A DNA stretch of 23,173 nt from JALEFZ01 sp039817415 (lineage in GTDB: Bacteria; Bacteroidota; Bacteroidia; J057): NCBI GenBank assembly GCA_039817415.1, contig JBCBVV010000074.1:1-23173 (forward strand). Direction: 5' to 3'. Within the stretch, counting starts at the first letter, position 1. The number at the start of each line of letters is the position of its first letter. The notes under the pieces are model-generated. The model made no database searches, was not told where the DNA came from, and saw only the letters and a program-made list of their open reading frames with translations. This document shows, piece by piece, positions 1 to 6,194 of the stretch. Made by a program: the position numbers and the translations under genes.

Positions 1-22
1 GGTTCGAATCCGATATGCTCCA
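1..22 (+). ncRNA. tRNA-like element, copy 1 (3' part only)
   Basis: This is the 3' end of the first tRNA-like unit, with a T loop of the TTCGAAT type, the 3' half of the T stem and the 3' acceptor strand ending in A at position 22. It differs from copies 2 and 3 by G instead of T at position 17, which corresponds to tRNA position 68 in the acceptor stem. The 5' half is outside the window, so it is unknown whether the pairing partner changed too. No 3' CCA follows; the next bases are CAA, so CCA would have to be added after transcription. Confidence 0.6.
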
Positions 23-27
23 CAAGG

Positions 28-52
28 CCCGATCTTATGATCGGGTATTTTT
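28..52 (+). terminator. Intrinsic terminator after tRNA-like copy 1
   Basis: Perfect 7-bp stem (CCCGATC 28-34, GATCGGG 39-45) with a 4-nt loop TTAT, followed by TATTTTT. The tract is interrupted by one A; see the overlapping promoter-like box at 46-53. Confidence 0.8.
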
Positions 53-53
53 G
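46..53 (+). promoter_or_regulatory. Bacteroidota -7-like box inside terminator tail
   Basis: TATTTTTG fits the Bacteroidota -7 consensus TAnnTTTG exactly. It ends four bases before the tRNA-like element at 58, which is about where transcription would start for such a box. No TTTG-type -33 box is visible about 19-21 bases upstream, so promoter activity is uncertain. Confidence 0.35.
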
Positions 54-57
54 TTTA

Positions 58-123
58 GGGGATTAGCTGAGTTGGTAGGCGTCCCATAAGGGAAGGTCAT
101 CGGTTCGAATCCGATATTCTCCA
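58..123 (+). ncRNA. tRNA-like element with truncated anticodon arm, copy 2
   Basis: This 66-nt element resembles a Bacteroidota alanine tRNA but is about 7 nt too short. Seen directly: a 5' strand of four G, then A and T; T8-A9; a weak D arm with a typical AGTTGGTA loop; a miniature anticodon arm (TCCC, loop ATAA, GGGA at 82-93) instead of the usual 5-bp stem and 7-nt loop; a 5-nt variable region; and a perfect 5-bp T stem with a TTCGAAT loop. The 3' acceptor strand pairs with the 5' strand and leaves A as discriminator. The third pair is G:U, the main identity signal for alanyl-tRNA synthetase. With a 4-nt loop there is no normal anticodon, so it should not decode codons. It could be a chargeable non-decoding RNA, a processed small RNA or a decaying pseudogene; sequence alone does not decide. 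Confidence 0.6.
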
Positions 124-128
124 CAAGG

Positions 129-153
129 CCCGATCTTATGATCGGGTATTTTT
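129..153 (+). terminator. Intrinsic terminator after tRNA-like copy 2
   Basis: Identical to the hairpin at 28-52: a 7-bp stem (129-135 with 140-146), a TTAT loop and a TATTTTT tail. It begins six bases after the end of the tRNA-like element, so the element could be released as a short transcript with a trimmed 3' tail. Confidence 0.8.
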
Positions 154-154
154 G
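147..154 (+). promoter_or_regulatory. Bacteroidota -7-like box before tRNA-like copy 3
   Basis: Same TATTTTTG as at 46-53, again ending four bases before a tRNA-like element (159). It shares its bases with the T-tract of the preceding terminator. No clear -33 box is present. Confidence 0.35.
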
Positions 155-158
155 TTTA

Positions 159-224
159 GGGGATTAGCTGAGTTGGTATGCGTCCCAGAAGGGAAGGTCA
201 TCGGTTCGAATCCGATATTCTCCA
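159..224 (+). ncRNA. tRNA-like element with truncated anticodon arm, copy 3
   Basis: This element is 64/66 identical to the copy at 58-123. The differences are T for G in the D arm (179) and G for T in the miniature anticodon loop (188, loop AGAA). All paired bases of the acceptor stem, T stem and 4-bp anticodon stem (183-186 with 191-194) are unchanged, including the G3:U70 pair. The T loop keeps the canonical form. It is the last unit of the array and is followed by a slightly different terminator. Confidence 0.6.
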
Positions 225-230
225 CAAGAC

Positions 231-253
231 CCGATCGTATGATCGGTTTTTTT
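231..253 (+). terminator. Intrinsic terminator closing the tRNA-like array
   Basis: A 6-bp stem (CCGATC 231-236, GATCGG 241-246) with loop GTAT and an uninterrupted run of seven T (247-253). Unlike the internal terminators, the tail has no TA, so the promoter-like box is missing here, where no further tRNA-like unit follows. Confidence 0.85.
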
Positions 254-323
254 GTTAGTGGTTCGTGTAATTCAACACAACTAAGAACAACGAATGAGCC
301 CTATTCTAAGGAATTGTTACAAC

Positions 324-341
324 TTAACCCGATTCGGTTAA
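324..341 (+). promoter_or_regulatory. Inverted repeat upstream of SDR/AraC genes
   Basis: Perfect 6-bp arms (TTAACC and GGTTAA) around six bases, 53 bases upstream of the SDR start. It could be an operator or a small hairpin in the 5' leader. No convincing promoter was found between it and the gene. Confidence 0.3.
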
Positions 342-394
342 ATCTCCAGATTGCGAGTAAGCTACTTTTGTTATAGACCTTAATACTAAATGAC

Positions 395-1360
395 ATGAGT
401 AACAAAAATGTAATCTGGTGTGATACTGATTCTCTTTCGAAGGATATCAGTGGCAGCGTATATATTGTAACAGGCGCCAACTCTGGAGTTGGATTGGAAA
501 CCACCCGTCAACTCATCAAGCAAGGGGCACACGTAGTGATGGCCTGTAGAAGGGTAGAAGCTGGCGAGGAGGTCGCCCAAACCTTTGCCGACCTTAAGGG
601 AAGCCATGAGGTTATCAGATGTGATCTGGCGGACTTAGAGTCTGTAAGGAACTTTGTTGGGACCTTTCTCTCTAAGTATGACAAATTGGATGGACTTGCT
701 TGTAATGCCGGAATGGTCAACATGGAAAGTAGCCCTCGATTCTCCAAAGACGGCTTCGAGATTACCATGGCTGCCAGTTATTTTGGGCATTTCTTGCTGA
801 CTGAGCTGCTGCTTGATATCCTAAAGAAAAGTGCGCCATCAAGGATGCTGATTCTTTCCTCTGTGGTTCATGCAGGAAGTCCGAATAACAGACATAAGGT
901 CCATTTAGATGATTTGAACTATGAGAATAGGAAGTACAACAACTTCGATGCTTATGGTGAGGCAAAGGTAGCGGTAGTTCAATATGCGATGGAATTAGCA
1001 GATAGATTAAAGGGAACAGGGGTGTCTACCTATTCGATTCACCCCGGCTGGGCTCGCTCTAATTTTGGTAGAGGAGGAAACTGGTTTACTTCTGCTTTGA
1101 TGACGGTTATGCAACCCTTGACGAGATCTATTTCGAATAGCAATTGGGAATCTGCTCAAACTTCTTTACACTGTCTGTTATCAGATGAAGCGCCTCAATA
1201 TTCTGGGCAGTATTTCAGTCAGCATAGCGTCCTGTATAGGGATAAGGAGTATAGACCAGGAGGCTGGCCTTTGAAATCACCTAATCCCCATGCCCATGAT
1301 ATGGAGGCTGCCAAAGAGTTGGTGAAGGTAAGTCGTCAACTGGTTGGACTAGAAGCATAA
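395..1360 (+). CDS. SDR family NAD(P)-dependent oxidoreductase
   Basis: The 321-residue protein is a classical-type short-chain dehydrogenase/reductase, closest by eye to the retinol-dehydrogenase-like group. The cofactor motif TGxxxGxG is at 26-33, with arginines at 52-53 that suggest NADPH. The structural NAG motif is at 104-106, the catalytic serine in the SSV stretch at 155-157, and the catalytic Tyr187/Lys191 pair lies in YGEAK. The C-terminal part is longer than in minimal SDRs, as is usual for this subgroup. No signal peptide or membrane segment is seen, so it is cytoplasmic. The ATG at 395 places the Rossmann motif at the expected distance from the N terminus. The AraC-type regulator gene begins six bases after the stop, so the two are probably co-transcribed. 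The substrate cannot be predicted. Confidence 0.92.
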   Translation: MSNKNVIWCDTDSLSKDISGSVYIVTGANSGVGLETTRQLIKQGAHVVMACRRVEAGEEVAQTFADLKGSHEVIRCDLADLESVRNFVGTFLSKYDKLDGLACNAGMVNMESSPRFSKDGFEITMAASYFGHFLLTELLLDILKKSAPSRMLILSSVVHAGSPNNRHKVHLDDLNYENRKYNNFDAYGEAKVAVVQYAMELADRLKGTGVSTYSIHPGWARSNFGRGGNWFTSALMTVMQPLTRSISNSNWESAQTSLHCLLSDEAPQYSGQYFSQHSVLYRDKEYRPGGWPLKSPNPHAHDMEAAKELVKVSRQLVGLEA

Positions 1361-1366
1361 ATTAGG

Positions 1367-2287
1367 ATGAACGAGATTTTTCAGATAAAGAGCATTTCCC
1401 AATTTCATGAACTCTTGGGTTTGCCCTCTCCAGAACATCCCCTGATCAGTCTGATCAATGAGGAGGGAAATCAAGAGAAGCCAGAATTGGATGAGAATCT
1501 ACGTGACATCAAGTTCTATGCAGAGATGTATGCCATCATGTACAAGGATAAGATAAATGGATCGCTAGGCTATGGGAGAAGCTCTTATGACTTCCAGGAA
1601 GGGACCTTGATTTTCTCTAGTCCGGGTCAAGTATTTTCTACGGCGGGTCAAGAAAATTACAAAGACAATACGGGATGGACCTTGCTCTTTCACCCTGATC
1701 TCTTGCAGAAATCCAATTTGCTTAAAAAAATGGATTCCTACTCTTATTTCTCCTATGATGTAAACGAAGCCCTTCATTTGTCTGAAAAGGAAGAGAGATT
1801 TATTTCAGACCTAGTTCAAAAGATTAGGGAAGAATACTCGCAAAACCTTGATAGACACAGTCAGAGGTTGATTATTTCAAACCTAGAACTGCTATTAAAC
1901 TATTGTGATCGCTTTTTTGACAGACAGTTCTATACCAGAAGTAACTTGAACAAAAATGTCGTTACACAATTCGAAAGCCTATTGAAAGACTACTTTCAGT
2001 CAAATAAAATCAATGAATTAGGCCTTCCCTCCGTGAATTACTTTGGGGAAAAGCTACAGCTATCGACAAATTATTTGACAGACTTGTTGAAAAAGGAAAC
2101 AGGGAGAAGTATCAAAGAGCATATAGACAGGCGAATTGTAGAAAATGCCAAGTACATTCTACTGAACTCCAACCAATCTATCGGAGAAATCGCCTATTCG
2201 CTGGGCTTTGAGTATCCGCAAAGTTTCTCCCGACTTTTCAAAAACAAGACGGGAATGAGCCCATTAGAATATCGAAAAGGGAATTAG
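1367..2287 (+). CDS. AraC family transcriptional regulator
   Basis: This 306-residue protein has a C-terminal AraC/XylS DNA-binding domain at about 205-306. It carries two helix-turn-helix units; the second is marked by the IGEIAYSLGF stretch and the family signature around FSRLFKNKTGMSPLEYRK at the end. The N-terminal 200 residues resemble the ligand-sensing part common in Bacteroidota AraC regulators, but no ligand can be named. It lies six bases downstream of the SDR gene on the same strand. This arrangement is common for regulators that control the neighbouring oxidoreductase, so autoregulation of the pair is a reasonable inference. It ends just before a strong terminator. Confidence 0.92.
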   Translation: MNEIFQIKSISQFHELLGLPSPEHPLISLINEEGNQEKPELDENLRDIKFYAEMYAIMYKDKINGSLGYGRSSYDFQEGTLIFSSPGQVFSTAGQENYKDNTGWTLLFHPDLLQKSNLLKKMDSYSYFSYDVNEALHLSEKEERFISDLVQKIREEYSQNLDRHSQRLIISNLELLLNYCDRFFDRQFYTRSNLNKNVVTQFESLLKDYFQSNKINELGLPSVNYFGEKLQLSTNYLTDLLKKETGRSIKEHIDRRIVENAKYILLNSNQSIGEIAYSLGFEYPQSFSRLFKNKTGMSPLEYRKGN

Positions 2288-2314
2288 TCCCTTGTGTACT
2301 ACTTAAATTGAAAA

Positions 2315-2356
2315 AGAAGAAATCGTTGCAAAAGGGGCGATTTCTTCTCTTTTTTT
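2315..2356. terminator. Bidirectional intrinsic terminator
   Basis: Perfect 11-bp stem (AGAAGAAATCG 2315-2325, CGATTTCTTCT 2338-2348) with a 12-nt loop. On the plus strand it is followed by seven T (2350-2356), ending the SDR-AraC transcript. On the minus strand it is followed by a run of T (complement of the A-run at 2311-2315), ending the transcript of the membrane protein gene whose stop codon lies at 2361-2363. Confidence 0.85.
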
Positions 2357-2360
2357 GCAG

Positions 2361-2843
2361 TCATTCCTCTGCCTTTTTCAGCTTAGTCATCAGGAAAATT
2401 ACCACCCCAATCAGAAAATATGCTGCGACAATTGCGGGTACAAAGGCAATGATTCCAGCTAGATTCCCTTCTCCAGCGGCATTATCGCCTAGCGAAAGAC
2501 CATGATTAGGGGCAAAGACAGCACCAATGTAGAAAATCGCATTTCCCCAGATGACAGACACCACAAGCCAAGAAATTCGGTTGGCGATCCTCTCTGTCAA
2601 ATCGCACCAGTTAAATACCATGGCTAGGACCAAGGCCAGAATAGCATTCATGATGTTGCCCGTATGGACAGCTCTCCAGCTAGATGCAGATCCTGGAACC
2701 TGATAATCAATTGTAAAAGGTATAGGGGGGAAATAAACTGAGCCTGCAACAAACCAGGCTAGAAAAAATCCTCCAATTAATCCCACAAGGAGGACTGCCA
2801 GGCCATGTTGGACCATTCTTTTTTGTGGTTTGGTAATTGTCAT
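2361..2843 (-). CDS. Styrene oxide isomerase-like integral membrane protein
   Basis: The 160-residue protein has four predicted membrane helices (about 12-36, 61-78, 91-111 and 131-152). It resembles StyC, the membrane enzyme that isomerises styrene oxide to phenylacetaldehyde. Shared features are a VPGS..W..xHxG..(N)xxN block (49-66), then N..FY followed by F.PN.GL..G.N (101-121). His60, Asn66 and Tyr105 align with StyC residues that, as I recall from structural work, bind the haem (His) and line the active site (Asn, Tyr). A catalytic Asp of StyC falls on Val97 here, so the reaction may differ. I chose the ATG at 2843. A TTG at 2876 would add 11 residues, starting one base after the flavoprotein stop codon. 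The gene follows the flavoprotein gene on the same strand, and joint transcription is very likely. Confidence 0.7.
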   Translation of the reverse strand: MTITKPQKRMVQHGLAVLLVGLIGGFFLAWFVAGSVYFPPIPFTIDYQVPGSASSWRAVHTGNIMNAILALVLAMVFNWCDLTERIANRISWLVVSVIWGNAIFYIGAVFAPNHGLSLGDNAAGEGNLAGIIAFVPAIVAAYFLIGVVIFLMTKLKKAEE

Positions 2844-2877
2844 ATTCGTTTCATTTAGTAGGTGAGGAATAGGCAAA

Positions 2878-4197
2878 CTAGGTTTTATGTTTCAAGCGTT
2901 CTACTGCTTTCCGGACAGACGATACATAAAGCATAGCCTTGACAGAGGAAGCGAAATAATTCATCATGGGTTCATGGCTCATGAAGTTCAGTCGAGAGCG
3001 GAACATCCACATAGGAAAGAAGCGATGGAGCAATAGCAGATTTTCTATACTTACCGAAACCGCAGAAGGCCAATCTTCCTTCCACTCTGGGTGAGGAACA
3101 GCTGTCAATTTGTTTCGGGTCTTGTCGCTTAGGTTAGATAAAGCAAGCCGAGCAATGGTGGCAGCGCTGAAAACTTGTTGACAAAACAGAATGGATTGGA
3201 GGGTGATTGTATCCTTGGTAAATATGGGTGTTTTCTCCCTTTTGGATAGGCCATTCGCCGAGCAATCTACAAAAAGTGCCCTCCCAGAAAAGGTGACTGT
3301 TCCTTCTTGAAGGTGAATAGTGTTTGGGCTTATTTGGTTGATTCGGCCTTTTTGGATGACTTGTTTGATTCGTCTGAGCTGCTCAATTTCATGTGGGTTG
3401 ACGGTGGCGCATCTCCATTTGCTGGGAAGAGAAGAAGGATTGATTCTTGTTATACCCCCTTCTTTTTCTAAGGGTAAAAAGATATCGTCGACTTTAGATG
3501 CTTTACTAAGGAGTACAACATGCTTGAGAATTTCCTTTCCAACATCGCCAACCCGTACAAAATCTCGATTGAATAACCATGCTTGATTGGGGCATATCCA
3601 ATGAATCGATTCAGGTTTAACCCCCTTCTCCAATAAAAACAGAATAGCATCCATACCCGTCTTGCCATTGCCAATGACATAGAACTTTTCCCATTGGTCA
3701 TATTCCTTTACGAGATCATTTAATGGGAGCAAAGACACCCCTTCATGAACCTCATATTTGGGTTGGGAAGTAGCGGGGACTTCCACCTTCATGTAGGTGG
3801 CATCAACGAGGCGCTTGTTGATCTTGTAGTTTATGACTTCATCTGGTTGGTAGAGATTGATGACTTGGCCATTCCCCAAATAGTCGTGTTCTGAAAGGAA
3901 TTCAACCCTTCCACTTGCAGCAAATTTATCCATGACCTTGCTATAGTAGGCAAGAATTTCATCTTTGGATGAAAGGTCTCCTGATCCACTGCCCAGTTCC
4001 ATGGAATTGACCCCATAAAAAGCTGCGGGTTGATGGAGTTTGACGTAGGGGTAAGCATCGTTCCAATGTCCGCCTGCTTGAGGGCGTCGATCGACAAGAG
4101 TTAATCTCAGCTTAGGCTTTCTCGTAAAAATCTCATCTGCAAACGCAATCCCCATGGCACCGGCTCCAATAATCAGATAGTCAGTTTCTTTGGTCAT
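2878..4197 (-). CDS. FAD/NAD(P)-binding flavoprotein, monooxygenase-like
   Basis: The 439-residue protein has an N-terminal FAD-binding motif GAGAMG (11-16), an acidic residue ending the second strand (Asp36), and a GGHW stretch (42-45) as in flavin monooxygenases. A second dinucleotide-binding motif, GNGKTG, is at 176-181 and probably binds NAD(P)H. This two-Rossmann layout fits single-component flavin-dependent monooxygenases and related oxidoreductases. The classical FMO fingerprint (FxGxxxHxxxW) was not found, so the reaction remains open. It is not a close match to StyA styrene monooxygenase. The ATG at 4197 puts the FAD motif ten residues in; a TTG at 4215 would add six residues. The styrene oxide isomerase-like gene follows directly, suggesting the flavoprotein may supply an oxidised, perhaps epoxide, product to it. 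The gene is divergent from the VOC protein gene. Confidence 0.8.
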   Translation of the reverse strand: MTKETDYLIIGAGAMGIAFADEIFTRKPKLRLTLVDRRPQAGGHWNDAYPYVKLHQPAAFYGVNSMELGSGSGDLSSKDEILAYYSKVMDKFAASGRVEFLSEHDYLGNGQVINLYQPDEVINYKINKRLVDATYMKVEVPATSQPKYEVHEGVSLLPLNDLVKEYDQWEKFYVIGNGKTGMDAILFLLEKGVKPESIHWICPNQAWLFNRDFVRVGDVGKEILKHVVLLSKASKVDDIFLPLEKEGGITRINPSSLPSKWRCATVNPHEIEQLRRIKQVIQKGRINQISPNTIHLQEGTVTFSGRALFVDCSANGLSKREKTPIFTKDTITLQSILFCQQVFSAATIARLALSNLSDKTRNKLTAVPHPEWKEDWPSAVSVSIENLLLLHRFFPMWMFRSRLNFMSHEPMMNYFASSVKAMLYVSSVRKAVERLKHKT

Positions 4198-4213
4198 GGT
4201 TTCATCTGGTATC

Positions 4214-4254
4214 AAAAGGCTCTAATTCCTACCTTATGGAATAAGCCTCCTTTT
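4214..4254 (-). promoter_or_regulatory. Imperfect inverted repeat upstream of flavoprotein gene
   Basis: Nested arms AGGCT/AGCCT (4217-4221, 4244-4248) and ATTCC/GGAAT (4225-4229, 4238-4242), with an alternative outer pairing AAAAGG/CCTTTT (4214-4219, 4249-4254). It sits 17 bases before the flavoprotein ATG in an 84-102-bp divergent spacer. It may be an operator for the divergent genes or a hairpin in the leader. Confidence 0.35.
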
Positions 4255-4299
4255 AATATTACCAAAAACTTCGACTATTCGGATAATAATCTCTTCTAT

Positions 4300-4671
4300 A
4301 TGTCATTTTCCCATTTAATCCCCATGCTGGAGGTCAGCGACTTGAAGGAAAGTATTGCCTTTTATGAGGAGAAGCTTGGTTTTTCTTGTACCAATAAAAT
4401 GGGAGACAATTGGGCGATGCTTAGCAGCGGAAAGGTAGACCTGATGTTGAGTGCTAGGTTCTCAGTAGAAAAATATCCTCAAACGGTTCTCACGGGTAGT
4501 ATTTACCTCTATACGAATGAGGTAGACCAACTGTGGGAACGGCTTAAGGATAAGGTCGAAGTGTCCTATCCGATTGATTCCTTCGATTATGGAATGAGGG
4601 AATTCGGGATACTGGATTGCAATGGGTATCTGATCACTATTGGGCAGGTTTCGGAGGATTCGGAAGTTTAA
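4300..4671 (+). CDS. VOC family (glyoxalase/bleomycin resistance fold) protein
   Basis: The 123-residue protein has the form of one VOC module pair. It opens with a beta strand and the motif VSDLKESIAFYEEKLGF (13-29), followed by the strand-rich WAMLSSG.VDLML segment. The second beta-alpha-beta unit ends with the DCNGYLITIGQ strand near the C terminus. Members bind a metal and act on diverse small molecules, as dioxygenases, isomerases or antibiotic-binding proteins, and the substrate cannot be read from the sequence. Its 3' end overlaps by 35 bp the end of the convergent lipoprotein gene. It is divergent from the flavoprotein gene. Confidence 0.85.
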   Translation: MSFSHLIPMLEVSDLKESIAFYEEKLGFSCTNKMGDNWAMLSSGKVDLMLSARFSVEKYPQTVLTGSIYLYTNEVDQLWERLKDKVEVSYPIDSFDYGMREFGILDCNGYLITIGQVSEDSEV

Positions 4672-5983
4672 AGTAGTACAAAACAGTCTGATCTACTTCT
4701 CCACTCAGGGTTCTTTTGGCGAAAAGACGCTTCCCATCGCTATCAATGCTGAAATCATTGTCATTTACAATCCCCAAAACGGTATCCTGCGCTAGATAAA
4801 ACAATCCTTCCACCTTGTCGTGAGGGTAATGAAGCTGTTCGTCAAGCAAGCTAAAAATAACCCTCTTTTTGACAGGAACAATTCCCGCTTTTTCAAGTCC
4901 TTCAGCATCCTTGAGTTGCTCAATGGTTAGGCTGTCAATCATCAGTCCGTTGGGCTTGTTTTCAGGGTCAGAAATGTCTGTAGCGCCTTCTAGGGTGACT
5001 TCTACAATGCTTTTTAATTGGGAATACTGAGCACGGTGCTTTTCTGTTCCCCTTCCAGTTGGTGGTGGATAAAGGCCATCTCTTTCAATGATTAAAAAAC
5101 GATGGGTATCAATGGCACAAATAGCACTGTTGGCAATGGAAGGCGCCTGTTGTAGGTAGACAAATTGTTGAGTCGCTCCTGTTGTTAGGTTAAGGGTCAG
5201 GATACGAGATACCGCAGAATTTTTCTTGACCGAATTGTCGGGATTGTACATGGCCGATTGCATAATTCCAACCAGTGTTGTTTGGTCTGGGCAAATGGTC
5301 AGGCCTTCCATACCTCGGTTAGGGCGTCTTTTTGAAAAGACAGCCGGTAGGATTTTTCCCGAAGAGGAGCTATCAAAGGGGCTAATTTTTTCTAGTAAGA
5401 CACCATTGGAATCAAAATGCATGATGTAAGGGCCATATTCATCACTTACCCAAAAGGAGCCATCTTCCAAGGCTACCAAGCCCTCTGGATCAATTCCTTC
5501 TGGATCGTTTGGGATAATACTGCCGTCAAGACCATAGGCAGCTTCATTGGTTCCTCCTTTTCCTGGTAGGTTAGGAAGGCCTGTTATGGCTTTTCCTTCT
5601 TTATTTTTTAGGAGAATGGTACGAATCAGCTTCAGGCTGTCATCTTGTAACTGGAACAAGCCAATTCGTGGTGCGTAATCGGGTATGGCAAAACCTTTGG
5701 CCTCTGAACCGTCAGGGGTTTCATAGTCGTAATTCGGCCCTCGATCTGTAAGCAGATAATAGGCGAATGGCATAGAGGGGTGTGGGTAAATGTCTGAACC
5801 ATAGCCACCTGAAACGGCTAGAGAATCTCGCACAAGGGTAGCAGACAGGCCCTGAAGAGGATATGCTTTGGGAAAAGGGCCTTCTATATGGGGTCTTTCT
5901 TCCTGGTTTTTGGGCTGTGTAGAAGGTTCACAAGCAAATAGGACCAGGGAAAGGAACGAAAGGGCAAGGAATAAACGTATCAT
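4637..5983 (-). CDS. Esterase-like phytase family lipoprotein
   Basis: The 448-residue protein matches the 'esterase-like activity of phytase' family, a beta-propeller-like secreted family. Supporting stretches are LLTDRGPNYDYE, DPEGIDPEGLVAL, FWVSDEYGPY and NDNDFSID near the C terminus; acidic residues of this kind could bind calcium. The N terminus is a lipoprotein signal with lipobox LFAC and Cys18, so the mature protein should be membrane-anchored. I chose the ATG at 5983 because the signal peptide begins there; upstream in-frame codons would add 45 residues with no signal character. True activity is not certain, because the family name reflects limited biochemistry. The 3' end overlaps the VOC gene from the other strand. 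Confidence 0.8.
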   Translation of the reverse strand: MIRLFLALSFLSLVLFACEPSTQPKNQEERPHIEGPFPKAYPLQGLSATLVRDSLAVSGGYGSDIYPHPSMPFAYYLLTDRGPNYDYETPDGSEAKGFAIPDYAPRIGLFQLQDDSLKLIRTILLKNKEGKAITGLPNLPGKGGTNEAAYGLDGSIIPNDPEGIDPEGLVALEDGSFWVSDEYGPYIMHFDSNGVLLEKISPFDSSSSGKILPAVFSKRRPNRGMEGLTICPDQTTLVGIMQSAMYNPDNSVKKNSAVSRILTLNLTTGATQQFVYLQQAPSIANSAICAIDTHRFLIIERDGLYPPPTGRGTEKHRAQYSQLKSIVEVTLEGATDISDPENKPNGLMIDSLTIEQLKDAEGLEKAGIVPVKKRVIFSLLDEQLHYPHDKVEGLFYLAQDTVLGIVNDNDFSIDSDGKRLFAKRTLSGEVDQTVLYYFKLPNPPKPAQ

Positions 5984-6077
5984 CTGTGTTTCAAATAGAA
6001 TAATCAGATGGAAGGTAGTAAAAAAGTGGGAGTTGGTTGGAGGGAGGCTCTGTATAGGAAATGAAATTCCCCTAAAT

Positions 6078-6095
6078 GAGAGATGTGAGTCTCTC
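6078..6095 (-). promoter_or_regulatory. Inverted repeat upstream of esterase-like lipoprotein gene
   Basis: Perfect 6-bp arms GAGAGA/TCTCTC around six bases, in the 211-bp gap between the gltD stop and the lipoprotein start. It has no adjacent T-tract in either direction, so it is more likely a protein-binding site or a chance palindrome than a terminator. Confidence 0.25.
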
Positions 6096-6194
6096 AGATT
6101 CGGCATCCTCTCCGCCAATTTTTTTGCGCCATACCCTTATGGGGCTTGGCGTCTGAAGCTTCTGAATGTTTATGTCTGATATAGCCAAGGAGAA

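Larger units (their letters stand above)
1..253 (+). repeat. Tandem array of tRNA-like/terminator units, 101-bp period
   Basis: Three successive units are seen, the first cut by the window edge. Each consists of a 66-nt tRNA-like element followed by a 35-nt spacer that contains an intrinsic terminator. The two complete tRNA-like elements (58-123 and 159-224) differ at only two positions (78 vs 179 and 87 vs 188), and the two spacers (23-57 and 124-158) are identical. The partial first copy differs from the second at one position (17 vs 118). The last spacer has diverged: its hairpin is shorter and its T-tract is pure T. Such high identity points to recent duplication or homogenisation. More copies, and perhaps an intact parent tRNA gene, may lie to the left. 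Confidence 0.93.

Noticed and set aside
1..224. Functional decoding tRNA genes
   Set aside because: The elements are about 7 nt too short and lack a 7-nt anticodon loop, so normal decoding is not credible.
1..253. CRISPR array
   Set aside because: The whole 101-bp unit is repeated, including the spacer; there are no variable spacers and no cas genes.
1..253. Integration (att) site of a mobile element
   Set aside because: tRNA 3' ends are common att sites, but complete units are repeated and no integrase or other mobile gene is in the window.
152..376. Reading frame across the last tRNA-like unit
   Set aside because: It lies over the structured repeat and terminator, has no family resemblance, and its composition is that of RNA-coding sequence.
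5984..6118. 45-residue N-terminal extension of the esterase-like lipoprotein
   Set aside because: The extension lacks signal character and would bury the lipoprotein signal; the ATG at 5983 gives a normal lipobox.
6117..6152. Terminator after gltD
   Set aside because: A 5-bp outer stem with an inner CCC/GGG pairing exists, but on the gltD transcript it is followed by an A-run rather than a T-run, so it does not look like an intrinsic terminator.
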